Of a DNA stretch of 64,000 bases, positions 20,265-32,756 are shown piece after piece; within the stretch, counting starts at the first letter, position 1; every line of letters begins with the position of its first letter. The translations under genes were made by a program, and so were the position numbers. The stretch lies in assembly GCF_016086655.4 (NCBI RefSeq), contig NC_052139.2:29082002-29146001 (forward strand), read 5' to 3'. The notes below the pieces were generated by a model. That model saw only the letters and a list, made by a program, of their open reading frames with translations. It was not told the DNA's origin and did no database searches. The stretch comes from Lepeophtheirus salmonis (lineage: Eukaryota; Arthropoda; Copepoda; Siphonostomatoida; Caligidae).

Positions 20265-22660
20265 GACATATTTTATCACCCATCTTGGCAAACGATGAAC
20301 CTTAATTTCTTGCAATATCGATAGAAGAGGAACCTCAAGGTAGTGAGTTGTTTCAAGAAGTTCTCTTTCGTTTGAACAGCTTCTTTATAGCTAACCAGGA
20401 TTTCAATTTCATTCTCAACTAAAGAACAGACTATTCCACTCAAACTAGCCAATCCATTTGAAACAAAAAACAATATATAAACTTTTAAAGTAACATGCAC
20501 AATTTTTAGGATTGAACTAATTACAAAGTTTGATAAGATAACTTTTACACTTATCCACAATAGTCTTTAATCTTTCATCAACGGCGGCTGATTCTTCTAC
20601 TTTATGCTTACAAACGTTTATTTGCTTGCTATTGAGTTTTTTTTTTCTCAGAAAGCTTGACTCAAGTAACCTCTTGCTCTTTCTTCAGTTTCCAAGATAT
20701 AACCTTTCGTAACTCTTTTTTCATTTTATTGACTAGCTTGACCTTTTGTTGTTTCATTTGAAGTATTTCAGAGGTAGGTGAGGCTATTCTTGAGTTATTT
20801 TGTCAATGATCTTAGCTAATTTTTTCTTCAAATTTAGTGTCATGGCTTCGAGTTCTTGTATCTGTCGTTTTCTTTGTTTGGATACCATACTCAAATTACC
20901 CTTAAATACTCTTACTCTCATTCAGAAGCTTCTCTTTTTCAGTACTCATTGTCTTCATATAAGCTTCCATGTTTCGAATAGACTCTTCATACTTGAGCTT
21001 CATTCGATTGAACATTTCATAATTAAAATTAATGGTTGAGGCCAATTGTTCTTTTTGTTTAGTGTTCATACTTATAGATTGGATAATGGTGGCAATGTTG
21101 TTTTGTCTTAATGCTATCGAAGCAGGAGTTTCGTTTGTGCCGTCGATTTCATTTTGATCTACGTCATTTGAATCTTCGTTGTCCCCTTGGATCATTGAGT
21201 TAGTCTCATTAGGTATAAACTCCGTCGTAGTTTCCCTGGAATCTTCATTCATACTAAGTAAATGCTTGATTTTTGAATGACTTGAATTTTCATCTTTTGA
21301 TATGGGATCCTTGAACAGTTCTGTTAATTCTATTTTTAATTTCTCATTCAAGACTTCCGATTTTAGATTTTTCCTCATGAAGAAGAACTAATTCTTCTTT
21401 AACAGTCATAAGTGCTTAAGAAAGTTCCTTATTCTCAGTTTTGAGCTCATTGATCGAGTCTTGCAGATCTGCATATTCATATTCCTTGTCTAGTAAATCC
21501 GTACTTTCATTAACTCTACCATCTAAATGAGTCTTAAGATTCACAATTTCGTTTTTCAACTCATCAATTTCCTTCCCTTCACGGTTATTTGTAATTTGTT
21601 TAGCTCTATCAGAATATCTTAGGGTAGAAATCTACCCATCCAAATTCAAGTCTGAATTTGAAGAATAATCAGTCATTAATGTATGAGAATTTTCCCCAAT
21701 AGAGTTTTGAAGAAGTCTAGTGTGCTTGTAACCTGAAGGATATGTTCCCTCTCCAAGAGCTATGATAACGTTTCCAAAAGCAAGGATACCTTTATTGATA
21801 TCAATACCTTCCTTGAGTATTTCGACAGTGGTCTTTGTTTTCTTATGTCGCTCAGGCATCGCAAGTTCAACAAGGTGGAACTTGAATACGAGAAAATCCT
21901 TATTCATGTTAGTTACCTCTATGTGGAAAGTAAAAATAGTAAGAGATCTCGAAGAAACGTTGTTCATCGCCGTTGCAGCTGTGACTATCTTTTTTGATCC
22001 ATTCTCAAATTGAATGACAGCGTCCTCAGGAACTTTCAAGAGATTCGAAATATAAAGTTCATTTTTGTGATCTTCTTGAATATCTAGGGAACACTTTTCT
22101 TTTCTCTTACTTTAGCAGGAGAGGAGATCATATATCTTATCTTCATATAGTTCAATAAATGATACATTGGTGACGAAGGACACGTCTGCACATGCTTCTT
22201 GAGAAATATGTTCAAAAATGTCTTTGATGGCTATGGAAATTATTCTAAGGAGTTCTGGAGAAATGAATTGGGAATTTGTTTTTCTGGTGGAGTGCGTTTT
22301 TCCTGATCCGGTTTCTTCATAGGCCGGAACAATGATATTACAACCCTTGAAGAGTTGAGGAATAAGTTCTTTTACTAATTTGTTGTAGACTTCCTCCTCT
22401 TCCATATGATTTCCAAAAGCAAAATCATAGGTGAATGTATTTTTTGTGGATTTAATATAGATTTGGTTCTCTTCAAGGACTTCAATTGCATCTTCAAAAC
22501 TCTTAGTTAATTTGTTTTCATTGAGCGGAAAGAAACAAGCAGCTACTTGAACAGGGATTGTACCACACAAATACGTCATTGCAATTAGAGTGATCTTGAC
22601 TTTACTACATAATCTAATGTACTGAGTCCTGACCTGAGAGTGAGAGTAAACCAAAGACTA
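20265..22660 (-). pseudogene. KIF4: KIF4-type chromokinesin pseudogene, intronless
   Basis: Reading from high to low coordinates gives a kinesin motor: VQVA near the N-terminus, FTYDFAFG, a damaged P-loop (AYEETGSGKTHS, where kinesins have AYGQTGSGKT), SFIELYEDKIYDLL (to ~22112), an in-frame TAA, KSVPLDI-type sequence, NNVSSRSLTIFTFHIEV, a degraded switch II (LVELAMPER for DLAGSER), NKGILAFGNVI, then LRYSDRAKQI just after a TAG. Coiled coil follows with more stops (~21620-20900). A KIF4-like stretch near 20580-20640 (HKVEESAAVDERLK) lies in the tail. Stops, lost catalytic residues and absence of introns indicate a processed pseudogene. Human KIF4A is ~1230 aa; about 800 codons remain. Confidence 0.85.
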
Positions 22661-23286
22661 GTCAATAAGTACACGAGAGAATAAAAGCCAACTTAATCCC
22701 TTGAGTTATTGCGCTGTCACCGAGGAAGAGCGAATTTGAGATTTTCAATTAACCAGAAAATATTTTTAATCGACATTGAGGAATATTGACATAATAACAT
22801 ACTTTTTATGGTAATTAACATAAATACAAATATTGTTAAAAATAATAAATACACATTTAGAAATAATAACTTTGGAAATGTTCTTTATATGAAGCTTTTA
22901 CTAAATTCTATTGCGATTTTAGGACGAAAATATTGTAACTAAAACCTAGTGTATGAATGGTTATGCATTGTATAACTGAAAGATATTTTTATAAATTAAA
23001 TATATTACTCATTAATAAATAATGCCTCAAATATGTATTTTAGGCATTATTAGACCTAATTTAGGGCGTATTCTATTAGCAAAAAATCAAACCTCCATAG
23101 CCCAGAAATCTTGTCTGATCAGAATTAAACATTGCCTAACTAACGCAACTCAAAGTTCTGAACAACTTTTATTTTTGTCTTAAAAAATCTGTCTCATTTT
23201 TGGAATAAATGTGTTTTTGTCATTGCTTTCTAAGCCGGACGTACAACACGCACACATAAATTATTTTAATGTAGGATACCGGATAC
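22661..23286. other. AT-rich intergenic gap
   Basis: No coding frame, RNA gene or repeat recognised. Confidence 0.4.
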
Positions 23287-23990
23287 GATTTTAGGAAATA
23301 ATGTCAAGGAAAAAATGGCAAGGTAAAAAAAAGGAAAAGCGTCTAAATGGAAAAAATGGCAAGATTCTTTTAAAATGATCTATCACCAATATAATATATG
23401 TATAATAAGATAAAAGAAAAATAAACAAGCATAACAGTGGTTCCAATGGAAGAAGTGCTAATCACTTAATTATCCGTTATTAATTACAATATCATTGTGA
23501 CCATCGTTCTATTGCAATTTCAAATTGCTCCAACTGTACTGAGCTTTACAGGTTTCCTCGCACTCTCCAAAGACTCGACATTTGACTACCTGCCCGAATC
23601 CTTAGTGGTTTGTCGCTCCACACCCAACCACCTCTTCTTCTGACAATTCTTGGATCATAACGAAGTGGAAATCGCTGCTCTTGCCTAGTATTTTGCAAAT
23701 GCTTGTCCGTCAATCCAAGAGTCTTGTCCGATATGAATAGTCTATCATGTCTAATGATATTGTAATTAATAAGGGAGAATTATATAATTAGCACTCCTTC
23801 GATTGGAACCACTGTCGTGTTTGTTTATTTTTCTTTTCTCTTATTATATATTATATTGGTGATAGATATTATATCAGTTTAAAAGAATCCTGCCATTTTT
23901 TCCATTTAGACGCTTTTCCTAATTTTTATCTTGCCATTTTTTCCGCTGCCAATTTTTATTTGACATTTTTTCCTAACACTACTGGATACA
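23287..23990. mobile_element. Foldback/MITE-like element with ~180 bp terminal inverted repeats
   Basis: Arms ~23290-23468 and ~23788-23985 are reverse complements, sharing AGGAAAAGCGTCTAAATGG and AACAGTGGTTCCAAT-type strings with small indels. GGAAAAAATGGCA recurs inside the arms. The ~320 bp centre has short minus-strand frames but no recognised protein. Long arms with an unrelated centre suit a MULE-type or foldback MITE; the superfamily is not resolved. Confidence 0.75.
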
Positions 23991-24479
23991 TATACATTCT
24001 TCGATATGGTATTGGCAAAACCCAGTTATTAGCAACACTCATAACAAAAAGTAGAAACATGCAAAAGCACAATGAACCAATACAGTCTTCTTAATAGAAT
24101 GTCTTGAGTTCCTTTATAATAAAGATTAGAGACAGGAGTTGCCTTTCCCGAAAAATGACCTTAAAGTGTTGATTTAAATGCAGTACATCGAATACAAAAA
24201 ACTATACCACATCAGAGCCTCTTTATGGTAAGTCCGTACAGGGAATTCACTTGTTATAACTATGGCGATAATGTGAGTTCAAATACTTTAAAGTAAGTTT
24301 TTTCTAGGCATCTTTGAAAAAAATATATAGAAATAATAGTGAAAACTTCACTAAATGTAAGATTCTTTGCTAATTTGAACTCATTTTTATACTGATTCTA
24401 AAAATATTGATAAAATCGGTAGTTCGAACCGAAACTTTTTCTAAAAAGGAATTTGGCCTAATCTACATGGTTGTAGGAG

Positions 24480-24680
24480 TCTTACCCCCCCCCCCGACCA
24501 ACTACCCCCTGTTCTTTAATCCCCGATCAATTAACTCCTTTTACCCGCAATGCTTTCCCCCGCTAGGACATCTACCCCCAGCATTTCACCCCCTATTATA
24601 ATGAATAGCAACTATACGACCAAACATTCAACCTTTTAACAGCCATACAAATGTAATTCTTAATTTAACCAAGAAGTCCT
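24480..24680 (+). repeat. C-rich dispersed repeat, copy 1
   Basis: It begins with a C13 run (24487-24499) and continues with spaced blocks of C5 (ACTACCCCC, TCTACCCCC) followed by GACCAAACATTCA and CAACCATACAAATG-like sequence. The same order appears inverted at 29980-30210 and partly at 26935-26998. Confidence 0.65.
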
Positions 24681-24959
24681 TAATTTAAGTTAATCACGTA
24701 AATATTATTGATACGTATTATTATTAATCAATATATCTCATCAAATACGAGATAATAATGATATGCATCAAAGTCAGTATTTTGAATCTTTCCATTACAA
24801 ATATGCCGTTAATATTACTTGAGAAGATTTTGGATGATTATATTTGTTTTTTTGTGATGTTGAAACACATATATTAAAAATTGGATATAACTAAACTATT
24901 TTTTTTTTGGATATGCATGACTCTATTTCACCGTACTTAAGGAGTTATCCGAAAATCCT

Positions 24960-25345
24960 TCTTAGACATTTATCATAACATCATATGTATACTCGTTCAA
25001 TATAATCAATCCCTAAATTCATCGTATAAATGACCTATTAAAACTCAATGTTTGACCAACTTTTTGTCATGGGATTAAGGAAATTAGATTAGGCATTATT
25101 ATAAATATTTATTGTATCTTATATATCATGCCTAAGGTTAAACAATCAAGATAAAGTATCTATTTTAATTGAAAATTTTATTTATTCTAGTATTAAAATT
25201 TTGATGGTTTATAGAACTCATAATTACTTTTCGATTCGAAATTGAAGGTCTTATTGCTCAACAACCGCTCCAAATAACCATAACATTCATTTATTACTTT
25301 AGCCCTCTATTATTTACTAAGTGTACTTCTCGATAATAGAAATAG
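24960..25345 (+). repeat. Left arm of a ~390 bp inverted repeat
   Basis: Reverse complement of 27000-27415 with scattered changes; ATACTCGTTCAATATAATC is an example of a shared string. With the 1.65 kb between, the pair outlines a ~2.45 kb DNA-transposon-like unit. Confidence 0.7.
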
Positions 25346-25929
25346 AAAAGGTTGGGGCTTTTGAGCTTTTACCATGAATCATGATAGAGTGATTATTGTC
25401 CCTAGCTCGGCGAGGGCAACCTTCTATATTTAACAATAAAAGCGAGTCGTAAATTAGTAATTTATAAAGCAGATTCACCAATTCAGAATCCATTGAATAT
25501 TGAGAAGAAGGTAAAGTTGTTGTAGCTCAATTAGTATTAATAGATTAATTTAGGGCAAACTATAAGAGCTGAATTAGAACATAACATAGGAGTTGCTGAG
25601 CAAGAGGCAAAGGTTTTGACCTTAGTAATTTATGCACAAAATACGATCTAAACCGTCAATTTGAAATCTTATTGCTTTGATTAATTTATCTTATACTTTT
25701 ATTTGTTAATGTTTCAACTCAAAGCAATTCTTTTTAATATTGGACCAATTTCTTTATATATGTCTTACAATTTCAGCCTGTAGTTTTCAAGAGAATAAGC
25801 CACATATTTTGATAATCAACTTAAGAATATATTAATATTTAGAAAATATTATTAAATAAATTTAAATAGATAATTTTACTATATCTTAACATTATAAAAT
25901 ACCTAAATAATATATAGTGCTGATTATTT

Positions 25930-26390
25930 TATACATGCTTAAACGGTGAATATTGTTCCCAGAACGTTTTGAAATGCTTCCAAACTCTTTCAGGAAGCTC
26001 TTTAGGCGTATATTTAAATATTTTTTTTAATGACAAGATGAGTAAGACTCCAATAATGATTATATGCTCCTATTGCAGTTTCTGATATATGTGACTTTAT
26101 AAGATTTGTAGAAGGGAAAAGTGTTTCAGCCAACAAAATCCTTTGCAACAATTTGTCGAGAGCATTTTTGTTATAGCAAGATGTTGATAGCGTCTCCGAG
26201 TTGTACTGTAATTGGTACATACTTCCTAAAGGATAACGTAGTCCTTTATCACTCATCATGGAAAAGACGACCTAACTCTTGAAAAGAATTAACGATTCCT
26301 CCTTGCAGGGATCGCCCTCCCAGTGAATAAGTGCTAACTTACAAGTAGGACATTTAATTGACTGACTTATTATGCGTGACAAAAATCAAG
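25930..26390 (-). pseudogene. Degraded coding remnant, possibly transposase, within the inverted-repeat unit
   Basis: On the minus strand a C-x2-C motif (CPTCKLALIHWEG) starts near 26365, followed after one stop by the open frame 26259-26014. A shift at an A8 run (~26022-26029) continues into KELPERVWKHFKTFWEQY and a stop near 25940. Its position between long inverted arms suggests the transposase of that element. I do not recognise the family with confidence. Confidence 0.35.
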
Positions 26391-26640
26391 CAATGCAACA
26401 TAAAGATACTGTACATACTTTGCATTTGAAAGAAAAGTCACATACTCTCAAGTGTTTCAGTTCAGAGCTGTTGTTCAGAACTGTTTGTTTCAAAATAATT
26501 CCTCTTGTCCACACGAGTCCAACCAAGTGAACAATTTTTTATATATCGTTCTTTGATAGGGCAGTAAAGAGGAGAGTAGTCACTCTACTTATGAGTTATG
26601 AAGTTATGAGTGACTGAGTTATGTATATTTGCTATGGTTG

Positions 26641-26760
26641 GGCCAATAAGTTCTTATATTATCATGACTTTGTCATAAAAATTGATGTTTATCATCACAA
26701 CAGGTTGCGTGATGGAACCTTGTGCTCCCCCAGATAGTATAAGAACTCATTGTTTGGGAG
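26641..26760 (+). repeat. Dispersed repeat, inverted relative to 30836-30935
   Basis: The reverse complement shares GAGTTCTTATACTATCTGG and AAACATCAA(T/C)TTTTATGACAAA with the distal copy. Confidence 0.6.
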
Positions 26761-26934
26761 GATAAAGGGTCAAGGGAGTAAAAGGACGATGATTAGTTGG
26801 ACGGGGTAGGTAGCCTGTTCCCAATCTGCATGCAGGAAGGAAGAAAGAGAAAAGAAACAGAAAGGAAAAAAGACTACTCTGTGGGAAGAAAGAGAAAATA
26901 ATCAAAGCTATATCCTTATGGGAATAGGGCTCCT

Positions 26935-26998
26935 ATCCCCCCCGTCTTGTAACCCTCGACCAACTACCTCCTGAACCCTTTACCCCCACCCCCATCAT
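26935..26998 (+). repeat. C-rich dispersed repeat, partial copy
   Basis: It contains CTCGACCAACTACCTCCTG followed by CCCCCACCCCC, in the same order as at 24480-24530. Confidence 0.5.
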
Positions 26999-26999
26999 T

Positions 27000-27415
27000 A
27001 TTATTGAGAAGTACAGTTAGTAAATGATGGAGGGCCAAAGTAATAAATTATGCTGTGGTTGTTTGGAGTGGTTGTTGAGCAATTAAACTCACACGTCAAT
27101 CAGAAAATAATTATGAGTTCTATAAATCATCAAAATTTTAATACTAAAATAAAAACATTTTTGAATTGAAATAAACACTTGGCCTGATTGTTTCGCCATA
27201 AGTATGACCAATGAATATCTAAGAATTCATTGGTATGCCATAACCTAAATAAATATTTTGAATAATTCCGAATCTGATTTCCTTAATCCTACGGCAAAAA
27301 ATTGGCTAAACATAAAGTTTTAGATGGTTATTTATACGATGAATTTAGGGATCGATTATATTGAACGAGTATGTACATGATGTTATAATAATAAATTTCT
27401 GAGAAAATACCTGCA
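27000..27415 (-). repeat. Right arm of the ~390 bp inverted repeat
   Basis: Partner of 24960-25345. Confidence 0.7.
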
Positions 27416-29979
27416 GATTAGAGCCGGGATCTCTAAATATTTTAAACCCAACCTAAAGAAACTATTTAAATCATACGCTAGAAATTAAATTTAAATTTTC
27501 AGTCCCTAAAGTAATAAATCAACATAAAATTTATAATTTGTAATAACATTTTGTGATCTTGGCATTGAATCCCTACATTTTAACTATGCGGCTCCAAATC
27601 CAATTGCCTTAATTGTGCAAATTCATCAGTTTAAATAATCCATTCAGTAATTTAGTTCAGTAAAAATAATATTTCACCCTGAATACAGAAATGAAATGCA
27701 CATTTACTTGCTACAATATTATAGATACAGTTATAATATTAACTACAATATTTTTTGGATTAAGACACATACAATTAATTCAACATACATTTGAAAGTTT
27801 ATTCACTCTTTATTTGCTCCAGGAACACTAGTTTATGGGCCATTAACATAGATACTTTTTAACTATGAAATTAGACGTTTTCTTAGCTATTAATTCAATC
27901 AATTTAAAAAAATCGTGTAATTTTACTACGCACATATCACTTAAAAAGAAGGTGCATTGTATATACTACTCTTCCTCCGCCCTTATTGATGGCGGAGAGC
28001 AAAATTTGCAAATTTTAACTTATGTGTATACGAGCCATTTGAAGATATCAATTCCTCAATTTTCGTAATCTCCTCTTTTGGTTCCACATTATAGTCTTTC
28101 TAACTTTAAAATAAGCTATGACGTTAAGAATTGCATCAACAATCTTAACTTTATTTGACCTCACAATATACACAAGCATTGAAACTGGAAGCTTTTTATG
28201 ATTTAGATAAGAGTTAAAAGTCAGCTCTTGCTCTAAAAACTATCTTCATTGGATTTCTGGCACATCATTGAGTTGATTGAAGGAGTGAAACGCGTCTATT
28301 TGTTCATTTAAAAATTCCTATACTTAAGGCCACGTCGAATCTCAAGTCACGTGTCTTTGATTGTGAGTTCGTCTTCAAAACATTGACTAAAACTCAAGCT
28401 TGTGAACGGAAAGCAAAATTAAACGGCGTTCCATGGAAAATGAGATTTTAGTGTTCCCTTCCAATAGATAATTTAGTAATTTTGGAAGGGGTGTAGGTGT
28501 CGTAGTGATAAGTATCCTAGTAGGCAAATTCAAAGGCAATTTTTGAAATTGGGGAGGTATCTAAAGCCTCCACCCCTGCAGATTGGAGACGCCCCTGATA
28601 TTAATATTCTTGTAAATGTGAATTAACCACTCTAAAAAGTACATAATTATTATTTATATCTCTTTAACGAAGTAATAATTAAATTTCTCTTGTACTCAAT
28701 CAAACGAACGAATTCTCACACTTTTTTATTTCTTGTTGTAATTTTCCGTAGGGATTTAAAGTACTTCACATTGAGTGGATATTTGAGTTAGATATTATGT
28801 TAAACGTTACTGGCTGCAATCAAGTATTTCTATTTATCTTGGCTGCATTGTATTTTTTCAATGTCGCCTACATGTGGGGGTTTAGTTTAAAAAAACTATT
28901 TATTTTTATCAAAAATACACGAATCATATATACAAAGATTCAATCATTTATATTTATAAAATGACAGGCAATATTTCTAAGAGATACTATGGTCAATTAG
29001 AGGCATTGAATTCAAATTTCTGAGATAAATTGAAATACCCATGATTGTGAACTGTAGTTTTCTCTACTTGACTTAATTTGGCCCCATATTGTCTTAGAAA
29101 ATATAATCTATTAATTTCCTAATTACATAAATGTGGCAGTGAATTTTGGGTACTTTAAGTACAATTAGCAGTGACTTAAAGGGATCAGAATCATTTTTTC
29201 GTTGAAATTAAGTATAATTGGTTGGAAAGTTTATTTCATGTTTAATTGTGAGAAAAAATATTCTAACTTCCTTTTGGGTTGACGTGCTACAAATATGCAA
29301 TTTTATTACAATGGCTCAGTACTATTAAGTGTTGGTCATAAGTTATATATAATAGATTTCAATAATTAATTATTACTTAATTCATCTATATTTACATATG
29401 GGATTAAGAGGAGATCCATATGAATCACAACGGACATATCTATTCTACTTCTGTGAAATTAAAAGATGGTTATTTTAGTCGGCTATTAGTATTTTGAACT
29501 TTAGATAGATTATTTTATTTTTATGATTCTTATTGCCATTTCTGACCAAAAAAAAAAGCTTTGCCACTCCACACATACATGAAAGCCTTCTTGTTTTTCT
29601 ACATTCAATTTAATTTGGAGTATCCGACTTGTTTATGCCTCAAAAACTGTAGATCATCATTTAACGAGTGCACTAGTCTATCTATGTATACTGTACAGGT
29701 CTAACTAATGATTGGAACGGAACGCCAAAATAGCGGAACGCTTACAACCCTGCTCAAACTCCAATTCGAGTCCCAAAACTTGAGTCTAAGTTGACATTCT
29801 TAATTTACATAATATCTTAAATTATAAATTTATTATTATACTATCAATGATTATAATAACAATTAATAAATCATAAATAAATGTATTGTTAATTGAAAAC
29901 TCTTATTTAAATTTTAAGAGGTGACGAGGGATCAGGTCAAGAGAAGTATGATACATCAGTATGACTAATACTTACGTCA
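27416..29979. other. AT-rich intergenic region
   Basis: No gene supported. Short frames here are at chance length. The string near 29715-29790 (GGAACGGAACGCC...) looks like a dispersed-repeat fragment without a partner in the window. Confidence 0.4.
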
Positions 29980-30210
29980 TTATGTTAAATTAATAATTAC
30001 ATTTGTATGGTTGTTAAAAGAGTGAATGTTTGGTCGTTTGCGTGTTATATATTGTATAATTGGTAAAATGCAGGGGGTAGATGGCTCGGTGGGTGCAAGA
30101 TACTTAGAGACTCTAAGTACATTCGGTGTGTGAATTAATTCGGGGTGAAAGGACTTAATTGGTGAGGAAGGGGTAGGAACCCTACAGCCTCTATAATCTA
30201 CTGTCTCCAT
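29980..30210 (-). repeat. C-rich dispersed repeat, copy 2 (inverted)
   Basis: Reverse complement of the 24480-24680 unit, including CATCTACCCCCTGCATTTTA and CGACCAAACATTCA. Confidence 0.65.
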
Positions 30211-30835
30211 ATAGTTCATTTTTGGACTATATGGAGAAAATTAGAATATCAACACCACTCATATCCTTTTAAAACAACCCCTTAATTTAAATTTTACATC
30301 CCTCACATGTAAAACTATGTTGATTATATTACTAGATAAACTCTCTAGTCCTTGATTAGATTCCAATTAGAACGTTTGATGGCATTGATCCCCAACTTTC
30401 TTCTATTTATGTCTTTTGGAAAAGTAAAAATTTTCATGAATGAGAAGCTTACTTTTTATGTGTGGTTGATCTATTTTTATAATACAATGCACTACACATT
30501 TGACATTACCATTATGAAAAATATATTGCAATTATTGGCTAATTATAACAAATAATTTAATGAATCCAACAAAATAGTAAATATATAAAATATCAAGGAC
30601 TTTAAAAAAGATCTTATGGCAGCTGACAAGTTTAAGCCAATCAGAAACGAGAAGTAAAAGTGTTTGTTCTTTCCCTTGAGTCCTTTACCCCTGTGTAATT
30701 AGGGTTTGAATAATTGTGATTGACTTTGATTATCTTTTTGTTTCAAATTTCTCATAGCAAAGGTAAAAAATCCCATAACAAGCCTCTACAGAACGAAGAA
30801 GAAGTAGCCAATGAGTCGGCTAAGAAGGTAAAGCC

Positions 30836-30935
30836 CATGAGTTCTTATACTATCTGGAGGAGTACAAGCTCCAATCACTTAACCTGTGATTAATAAACAT
30901 CAACTTTTATGACAAATTCCTGTTGATAAACTCAT
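30836..30935 (-). repeat. Dispersed repeat, partner of 26641-26760
   Basis: Shares the strings given for the partner. The rest of 30211-31880 shows no gene. Confidence 0.55.
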
Positions 30936-31879
30936 GATCTTTGTCCAATTATAAAAGAGTAATAGTTTGTCGTTCTTGTATTTTTTTTTAAACAACATTA
31001 CGTGGTGTTTTATTTAACTCTTCCATATTGGATTAGCATTTCAAATCCGCAAAAATTGTTTTTGAAGCGAAAATGACGGACTCACTTCACGTTCACAGCT
31101 CAAAATTAAAGTAGATATTTTTTAAGAGGGTTTCTACATTAAATCGTCAAAAAATAATTGAAATAATTATTTAAACGGATAAATTTGCCCTTCAAAAATA
31201 AAGAATCAACTTCAGTTCTTGTTTATACAAGATTATGTCTTTAAAAATTGTATTAAAAATCAAATGGCAGATCCTAATTTACTTCCGACAATAATACTAT
31301 CTTATTATTTCATCAGAATCAGAGAATCTATCTGAAGTCACGTGCTACAATTAATATATCTTTTACTAAGACGACATTTTTTATCTAAAATAAAAAAGTT
31401 TTTGGTTAAAAAGAACTTGGCTAGAGTAAGTGTTTCAACCTGTGATTGCTACAAATAACCCCTTTAGCATTTTTATGCAAGTCAATTACAAAAAATGAAG
31501 TTTAGATCTAATATTCTATCCATTAAAGTTAGGAATAATCTCGTTGGCAAAACATTTAAATAAAAAAGAAAGATATTAGTTGAATTCATTGAAGTATCGT
31601 TCCTTTTATTATGATCCAAGGCAAAAACCTTGCGAGGCAAAACGGTACAAGGCAAAAAAGGGAGTAGGCGACAATACATGAATTTAAGTATTTAACCAAA
31701 AACAACTATGTAAGCTCCTTAGGCCTTCATAAAAACATTGATGACTCTGATTGACTTTTTACGAGTCTCAAAAATTTAATTAATGACATTATCCAAAGTT
31801 TCATAGATAGTAGTGAACATAATCACTAAATATCCATATATAAAGTAATTCATGGAGAATGTTACAAGGCAAAAATGTT

Positions 31880-32015
31880 CCAGGCGAATCTTCCTGGTAC
31901 GCCGGGTAAAATAGTTCCAAAGTTGGTAAGAATTGCTTTACAACAAACTGATTTTGGACCTTTTTTCGGTTTCTTTTTAGATGAAGGATTGCGAGATACA
32001 AAAAAGATAACGTGT
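31880..32015 (+). repeat. Dispersed repeat with copies at 43480-43590 (inverted) and 43790-43900
   Basis: Common core CAACTGATTTTGG(A/G)CCTTTTT(T/C)(C/T)G, with flanking AATAGTTCCAAAGTTGG or AATAATTCCATAATTTG. No coding content. Confidence 0.55.
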
Positions 32016-32299
32016 TTGTTTTAAAGCTGTTTTTCACAACTGGCTTTTGAAACAGACAACGGCGCAGTGAATTCTTGTTTGGACTGTTTTTAATTCATGC
32101 TCATGAGTTGACTCTTGTATGTCATGAAGCATCTGACTCTACATATATTATGAACTTATAAAGGTATTAGAATATGATTTCGATTCTTGCCTTCCTTTTA
32201 CGAGCTCGTGTCATTGCATCCATGAGAATAATAAGTGATGAACTATTCTTCAGAATAATAATCAACGGTTGGCAACAAGAGAAGTACAGGAGGCCATAT

Positions 32300-32355
32300 G
32301 TTTTTTTCAAATTTTTCCTTTCCCTTTTGATAGTCGAGGTTGAGAGAGAATGGAG
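32300..32355 (+). promoter_or_regulatory. Block shared between the S6K and haspin upstream regions (copy 2)
   Basis: Similar to 16530-16592. It lies ~400 nt upstream of the S6K ATG and just before the purine-rich leader. Confidence 0.45.
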
Positions 32356-32427
32356 GAAGAGAGGTTTGTAGAAGTTTTGTACTAGCTAGTAGCTATATAT
32401 ATAATTTATATTAATAATGAGCTGAAG

Positions 32428-32482
32428 AGAGAGAGAGAGAGAGAGAGAAGGAAGAAGAGAAAGAGAGAGAGAGAGAGATAGA
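32428..32482 (+). repeat. (GA)n microsatellite in the S6K 5' leader/promoter
   Basis: Two GA tracts broken by GGAAGAAGAAA, followed by a GATA-rich stretch to ~32592. Purine-rich GA tracts upstream of a start codon may act as GAGA-factor sites in arthropods; not proven here. Confidence 0.7.
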
Positions 32483-32756
32483 GAATGAAAAGTGAGAGTG
32501 TGTAAAGTGTGTGGCTTCTGCGCCTATGGGATGAATGTAATGTTGTCTAAGTTCTATGGATATAGAAATAGATAGAGATAGATAAAGTTAGATAGCTCTT
32601 AGCTGGACGTGATAATAAAAATAAAATAGGAGATATCCGCACGAGGGATTTCCCAATTAAGGATTCGTCAAGTGAGGATCCAAGGGTGGATAGAGAGAAG
32701 GCTCTGCTAGGATAGAAGAAAGGCGGCGAGAAAGAAGGATAGGGTGTGATTGGAGG

